Shown: positions 60,401 to 64,000 of the stretch, piece by piece
Position numbering within the stretch: the first letter of the stretch is position 1
Layout: every line of letters begins with the position of its first letter
Source: Corynebacterium doosanense CAU 212 = DSM 45436
GTDB lineage: Bacteria > Actinomycetota > Actinomycetes > Mycobacteriales > Mycobacteriaceae
Assembly: GCF_000767055.1 (NCBI RefSeq)
Contig: NZ_CP006764.1
Span: forward strand, 744,001-808,000
Length of the DNA stretch: 64,000 nucleotides
Reading direction: 5' to 3'
Program-made: the position numbers and the translations under genes
The notes under the pieces: model-generated
What the model saw: the letters and a program-made list of their open reading frames with translations, nothing else
Told to the model about the DNA's origin: nothing
The model's database searches: none

Positions 60401-62175
60401 ATCCCCTCACCGTGGCCAGGGCCAACCTCGCGGGCCGCTTCATGGAGGTGCGCATCGGCGGGCGGGCGCACCTGGCACAGGTGCCGGACGCGCCGCTGCT
60501 TCGCGACGGCCTCGGGGTCCCCGTCCCACCCGGCGTCCCGGCCCAGCAGTTGACCATCACCGATGCGCTGGAGCAGCTCATCGCGCGCTGGTCACGCACC
60601 CGCGGTCCCTTCGTGCTCCGCGACCTGGCCGAGGCCTTCGGGCTGGGCGCCGGCGCCGCGCACCAAGCCATGCAGCCGCTCATCCGCGATGGACGCATCA
60701 TCGAGGGCCGCTATCGGCAGGGTGTCGACGAGCAGGAATACTGCGCCGCCGCGGTCTTAAAGATCATCCGCTCACGCTCGCTCGCCATCGCCCGCGCGCA
60801 GACCCAACCGGTGAGCCAGAGCGCCTTCGCCCGCTTCCTGCCCGACTGGCAGCAGGTCGCCGCCGTGGGACAGCGCGCACCGCTGCGCGGAGCCGACGGC
60901 GTCTTCACCGTGGTGGAACAGCTGGCCGGCGTGCGCCTGCCCGCGTCCGCCTGGGAGTCGATGGTGCTGCCCGGTCGGGTGGGGGACTACTCGCCGCTGC
61001 ATCTCGACGAACTCACCTCCGCCGGCGAAGTGCTCATCGTCGGCGCGGGGACCGCCGGTGCCCGCGATCCGTGGATCATGCTGTTGCCCGCCGACTACGC
61101 CGCCGAGCTGCTCCCCGACATCGAAGAAGAGGGCCTGAGCATGGTGCAGGAGACCGTGCTCGACATCCTGCGCCGGGGAGGCGGCTTCCACTTCCAGGAC
61201 ATCGCCGACCAGGTGCCCGCGACTCCGGACGAACTGCGCGAGGCGATGTGGGGACTGGTGGAGATGGGACTGGTTTCCCCGGACGGCTTCGCCCCGGTCC
61301 GCGCACGCCTGGCCGGCGGCAAAACCGCCCACAAGGCCAAGCGCCGCCCCACCCGATCGCGCCTGCGCATGGGCCGCGCCGGGATCCCACGCCAGCAGGT
61401 CCCGCCCGACATGGTGGGCCGCTGGGCGCTGACCCCGGCCGGCTCGACGGACGCCACCACCCGTTCACTCACCCGCGGCGAGACCTGGCTCGAGCGCTAC
61501 GGCGTGCTCACCCGTGGCTCGGTCGTCGCCGAGGCCGTGACCGGCGGTTTCGCCCTGGCCTACCGGGTCCTCTCGGGTTTCGAGCAGTCCGGAAAGGCCA
61601 TGCGCGGCTACCTCGTGGAAGGCCTCGGCGCCTCGCAGTTCTCCACGCCGGCGATCATCGACCGGTTGCGCGCGCACGCCGATTCCCCCGATGTGCAGGG
61701 TTGGCCGTCGGGAAGCCCGGACCCCGCCGTGCACGTGCTCGCCGCGGCGGATCCCGCCAACCCCTACGGTGCCTCGCTGCCCTGGCCCGAACAGGGCCCG
61801 TCCCGGGCGGCGGGTGCTCTCGTGGTGCTTGTCGACGGCCTCCTGCTCGCCCACATCACCCGCGGGGGCAAGACCCTGACCACGTTCTTCGGCTCCCTGC
61901 CCGCCGGCCTCGAGGTGGGGGAGGAGGAGCTGGTGTCCGTTCTGGTGCGCGCGTTGGCCTCGGTGGTTTCTTCCGGCGCCATGACGCCGCTGACGGTGGA
62001 GAAGATGGACGGGCGAGCCGCCCTGGAATCCCCGCTGCTGCCGGCGATGCGGGCGGCCGGGGCCGCGCTGACACCCCGGGGGGTGCGCATCGGCGGGCGC
62101 TCGGCACCGCCGCGGACCGCGCAACGGGGGCGCAGCGTGTCGGATGCGCTGGAGGACCTGAACTTTGATGATTGA
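57496..62175 (+). CDS. lhr: ATP-dependent helicase Lhr (long type)
   Basis: A 1559-aa superfamily 2 helicase. The first ~850 residues are the Lhr core: VAPTGSGKT (motif I), YISPLKALGVDV (Ia), TTPESAYLML, IIDEIHALAGSKRG (II, DEIH), GLSATVRP (III), SSLELGIDMGAIDLVVQ (V) and QRVGRAGHSVG (VI), followed by winged-helix and Lhr-specific domains. The C-terminal ~700 residues are the extension found in actinobacterial Lhr. The mycobacterial enzyme is a DNA-damage-related 3'-5' translocase that prefers RNA:DNA hybrids. The ATG at 57496 was chosen over 57445 to avoid the divergent cysQ promoter. Confidence 0.96.
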   Translation: MTDDVLGLFRPQVATWFRDVFEQPTPVQEQAWRAIAAGDNALVVAPTGSGKTLAAFLWALNGLVEQAGQQALPVAAQGSTGGHGGVKVLYISPLKALGVDVENNLRAPLTGISRTAQRLGLDLPDISVGVRSGDTPAAERARQLRRPPDILITTPESAYLMLTSKAAGILKDVDTVIIDEIHALAGSKRGVHLSLTLERLARLAGDVQRIGLSATVRPLETVAHFLGGQRPVELIAPPGHKKWELSVRVSVDDMADLPVPEEGSTIGEAVIDDPLGLSGAPLGEESALPQQKSIWPFIEQSLYEQIQQHRSTLVFVNSRRTAERLTSRINELWAMEHDPDSLSPELRRDPAQLMKSVDVAGKAPAVIARAHHGSVSKEERATTERMLKEGSLKAVVSTSSLELGIDMGAIDLVVQVESPPSVASGLQRVGRAGHSVGAVSQGTFYPKHRSDLVQTAVTVERMRSGMIEELKVPANPLDVLVQQTVAAVAVEDIDVDEWYATVRRAYAYRDLDRDVFDSVIDLASGIYPSADFAELKPRIVFDRATGMMSARPGAQRVAVTNAGTIPDRGMFGIFLLGGEGNPRRVGELDEEMVYESRVGDVFTLGASSWRIEDITRDQVLVTPAPGHTGRLPFWTGDSQGRPYELGRALGEFRREIREHPERMPDLDDRARSNLLGYLTEQEEATGSIPDEKTLILERFRDELGDWRVILHTPFGRGVNAAWALAVGQRVAERTGMDAQAVAGDDGIVLRLPEADNEPDGSLFIFDADEIEQIVTEQVGGSALFASRFRECAARALLLPRRNPGKRAPLWQQRQRAEQLLDVARKYPSFPIILETVRECLRDVYDLPALREVIEALNLRRIRVAEVTTDQPSPFSSSLLFNYTGAFMYEGDSPLAEKRAAALALDPALLAKLLGTVELRELLDAEIIQEVHDQLQWVGRARTSEELADVLRILGPVDVDKLPVHTTFDDPLTVARANLAGRFMEVRIGGRAHLAQVPDAPLLRDGLGVPVPPGVPAQQLTITDALEQLIARWSRTRGPFVLRDLAEAFGLGAGAAHQAMQPLIRDGRIIEGRYRQGVDEQEYCAAAVLKIIRSRSLAIARAQTQPVSQSAFARFLPDWQQVAAVGQRAPLRGADGVFTVVEQLAGVRLPASAWESMVLPGRVGDYSPLHLDELTSAGEVLIVGAGTAGARDPWIMLLPADYAAELLPDIEEEGLSMVQETVLDILRRGGGFHFQDIADQVPATPDELREAMWGLVEMGLVSPDGFAPVRARLAGGKTAHKAKRRPTRSRLRMGRAGIPRQQVPPDMVGRWALTPAGSTDATTRSLTRGETWLERYGVLTRGSVVAEAVTGGFALAYRVLSGFEQSGKAMRGYLVEGLGASQFSTPAIIDRLRAHADSPDVQGWPSGSPDPAVHVLAAADPANPYGASLPWPEQGPSRAAGALVVLVDGLLLAHITRGGKTLTTFFGSLPAGLEVGEEELVSVLVRALASVVSSGAMTPLTVEKMDGRAALESPLLPAMRAAGAALTPRGVRIGGRSAPPRTAQRGRSVSDALEDLNFDD

Positions 62176-62224
62176 GCGGATGGTGGGCTCGGGGCGTCGA
62201 TAAGCCTCGCACTACTCTGACACC

Positions 62225-63016
62225 ATGCCCGAAGGTGATTCCGTACTCCAGCTGTCCAACCGGCTGCAGTTCATGACCGGCCGTGAGGTTCTGAAGACGG
62301 ACCTGCGCGTGCCTCGTTACGCCACCACCCGCTTCGACGGCGCGGTGTGCGAGCGGGTGTGGCCCCGGGGAAAGCACCTGTTCATGCAGTTCGGGAGCCT
62401 GATCCTGCACACGCACCTGAAGATGGAGGGCACGTGGGCGATGCACCTCAAGGGCGATCGGTGGCGCAAGCCCGGGTACACCGCTCGGGTGGTGCTGCAG
62501 CTGGAGGGTGCCCCGCATCCCCGGCCGATCGAGGTGGTCGGGCATGAGCTGGGCCTGGTGGAGGTGATCCGCGCCGACGAGTACGCCGAGCGCATGGGCT
62601 ACCTCGGTCCGGACATTCTCGACGAGGACTGGGACATCGACGAGGCCGTGCGGCGAATTGAATCGCAGCCGGAGACCACCATTGGCCAGGCCCTGCTGGA
62701 TCAGCAGCTCGTCGCCGGGCTGGGCAATGAGTACCGCGCCGAGATTTGTTTCCTCATGGGGCTGCACCCGCGGCGGGCCGTGGCCAGCGTGGACGTGCGC
62801 GCCGTGCTGGAGCTGTCCCGGCGGCTGATCTGGGCCAACAGAAACTCCCCGATCCGCGTGACCACGGGGGTCAAACGAGCCGGGGAGAATTCTTATGTGT
62901 TCGGCCGCTACGCCAAGCCGTGCCGACGGTGCCGGACGCCCATCGAGAAGGAGTTTCTCGGCGGGGGAGCGGACCTGGAGCGGGTCATCTGGTGGTGCCC
63001 GTGCTGCCAGGGTTAA
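62225..63016 (+). CDS. nei: Endonuclease VIII-type DNA glycosylase
   Basis: A 263-aa Fpg/Nei family glycosylase-lyase. The N-terminus PEGDSV supplies the catalytic Pro2 and Glu3; the H2TH region contains LLDQQLVAGLGNEYRAEICF; the C-terminus has a zinc finger (CRRCRTPI...WWCPCC). It removes oxidised bases. It follows lhr by 49 bases; lhr-nei neighbours are also found in mycobacteria. It shares a 4-base TTAA stop overlap with the convergent DedA gene. Confidence 0.95.
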   Translation: MPEGDSVLQLSNRLQFMTGREVLKTDLRVPRYATTRFDGAVCERVWPRGKHLFMQFGSLILHTHLKMEGTWAMHLKGDRWRKPGYTARVVLQLEGAPHPRPIEVVGHELGLVEVIRADEYAERMGYLGPDILDEDWDIDEAVRRIESQPETTIGQALLDQQLVAGLGNEYRAEICFLMGLHPRRAVASVDVRAVLELSRRLIWANRNSPIRVTTGVKRAGENSYVFGRYAKPCRRCRTPIEKEFLGGGADLERVIWWCPCCQG

Positions 63017-63714
63017 TCCAGGCGTGAGGCGGGGGTCGAGCCGCCGGTGTTGTCCTGCACGTCCGCGTCGTCGTGGTACTCGCCGTCGTTGTAGTGCTTG
63101 CTGTTCTTGCGTTTCTGCTGGCGGCGCAGCAGGTAGATGAACACACCGACGATGATGAGGATGAGGATGAGGTAGACGACGTTGGAGTACTCGCCGACGT
63201 ACTTCTCCACCAGGTAGTAGCGGTCGCCCAGCCAGATGCCCAGCAGGATGAGCAGGGCGTTCCAGCCCGCGGAGCCGACGGCCGTCCACAGGGTGAAGGT
63301 CACCGGGTTCATGCGGTCGATGCCCGCGGGGATGGAGATCAGCGAGCGCACCCCGGGGATGAAACGGCCGAAGAACACCGAGGGGGAGCCGTACTTGTCG
63401 AACCAGCCCAGCGCCTTGTCCACGTCCTCGGGCTCGACCAGCCACATCCAGTCGGCGATCCGGCGCAGTCGATCCGCGCCCAGCCACGCACCGATGCCGT
63501 AGAGCAGCCAGCCACCCACGATAGAACCCACCGTGGCCCAGATGAAGGTGGGCCAGAAGGTCAGTGAGCCCTGCGAAATGGTGAAGCCCGCCAGCGGGAG
63601 CACCACCTCCGAGGGGATCGGCGGGAAGAGGTTCTCCAGGAGGATCGCGATTCCGACGCCGGGGGCACCGAGGATCTCCATGAGGTGGATGACCCAGTCA
63701 ATGATGGACTGCAT
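63013..63714 (-). CDS. DedA-family membrane protein
   Basis: A 233-aa protein with about five membrane segments. DedA family motifs: LENLFPPIPSEVVLPLAGF near the N-terminus, GAWLGADRLRRI, and FFGRFIPGVRSLISIPAGIDRM (the F-x-G-R-F-x-P-x-x-R motif). The C-terminus is a hydrophilic tail rich in Asp and Lys. DedA proteins are lipid scramblases/transporters for membrane homeostasis. Confidence 0.93.
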   Translation of the reverse strand: MQSIIDWVIHLMEILGAPGVGIAILLENLFPPIPSEVVLPLAGFTISQGSLTFWPTFIWATVGSIVGGWLLYGIGAWLGADRLRRIADWMWLVEPEDVDKALGWFDKYGSPSVFFGRFIPGVRSLISIPAGIDRMNPVTFTLWTAVGSAGWNALLILLGIWLGDRYYLVEKYVGEYSNVVYLILILIIVGVFIYLLRRQQKRKNSKHYNDGEYHDDADVQDNTGGSTPASRLD

Positions 63715-63828
63715 GAGGTGGCACTCGGCCTTTCATTCTTGGTGGACGTGCGTCGACCATAGTGCCCCACGGCCCCCGGCCACGACCGGCCCGCCACGCT
63801 CTCCCCGGCAAAGAGATAACCTCGTCAC

Positions 63829-64000
63829 ATGAACTTCCTACTCAACGTGATCTGGGTGGTCTTCGGCGGTTTCTTCCTCGCCCTGGGTTACTTCCTCTTC
63901 GGCATCGTTGCCTGCATCTTCATCGTCACCATCCCGGCTGGCGTGGCCAGCTTCCGCATGGCGGCCTTCGCCATCTGGCCCTTCGGCCGCACGGTCGTGG
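63829..64000 (+). CDS. YccF-domain membrane protein (partial)
   Basis: The frame runs from ATG 63829 off the right edge (57 codons). It has two membrane segments (LLNVIWVVFGGFFLALGYFL and IVACIFIVTIPAGVASFRM) and the FAIWPFGRTVV motif of the YccF domain, which occurs in tandem in inner-membrane proteins of unknown role. It diverges from dedA by 114 bases. Confidence 0.85.
   Translation, partial: MNFLLNVIWVVFGGFFLALGYFLFGIVACIFIVTIPAGVASFRMAAFAIWPFGRTVV

Overview
The window is a high-GC chromosomal segment of a Corynebacterium-type actinobacterium. The evidence is a complete 16S-23S-5S rRNA operon without tRNAs in its spacer, a tmRNA whose tag reads AEKNSQRDYALAA, a resuscitation-promoting factor, SepH, a mycoredoxin, RamA/GlxR/DtxR-like operators, and a gene order that (from memory) follows Corynebacterium glutamicum around hisN-prfB-ftsEX-smpB-ssrA-siderophore ABC and gltA-FKBP-mctBC, and Mycobacterium around ercc3-rpfA-cspB-sepH-serC-gltA.

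Region 1-7277 is the right-hand part of an integrated mobile element. It carries a tyrosine integrase, a small AlpA/MerR-like DNA-binding protein, a 157-aa unknown, a 1374-aa protein that joins a TOPRIM-like (primase-type) region, a phage-type helicase/ATPase region and a complete exonuclease-proficient family A DNA polymerase, and a truncated coiled-coil protein running off the left edge. The element ends in the 3' half of an initiator tRNA-fMet gene starting exactly at the anticodon loop, so it uses that tRNA as attachment site. The left end and the intact tRNA lie outside the window.

Region 7290-22340 is core genome: a cupin protein, a candidate iron(DtxR)-controlled small transcript, hisN and a paralogue, prfB-ftsE-ftsX-unknown-smpB, a secreted PAP2 phosphatase, a GNAT enzyme, tmRNA, a DUF4261 protein, a DoxX membrane protein, and a DtxR-box-controlled four-gene siderophore ABC importer. 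Region 22340-28400 is the rRNA operon with leader and terminator, followed by a remnant of an RluA-type pseudouridine synthase.

Region 28750-47430 holds a DUF3239 protein, an XPB helicase, an Xre-regulated ABC exporter module placed between XPB and its helicase-associated partner, Rpf, a cold-shock protein, a glutamine cyclotransferase lipoprotein, a DUF3027 protein, a purine permease, a SpoU methyltransferase, SepH, SerC and citrate synthase. Region 47440-64000 holds an FKBP isomerase, the acetate/monocarboxylate transporter pair mctB-mctC, a beta-lactamase-like secreted protein, a Tat-exported DUF1906 protein, an ABC-F ATPase, a hemolysin III protein, tRNA-Arg(CCT), the compact cysQ-thyA-folA-mycoredoxin operon, lhr-nei DNA repair genes, a DedA protein and the start of a YccF protein.

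Beyond ordinary genes, the strongest leads are the all-in-one replication protein of the element, the iron-box-controlled small RNA at about 8056-8240, and a 10-11 base word (CGTCGATAAGC) that recurs twelve times across the core genome but is absent from the mobile element. All calls rest on reading the sequence; no database search was run.
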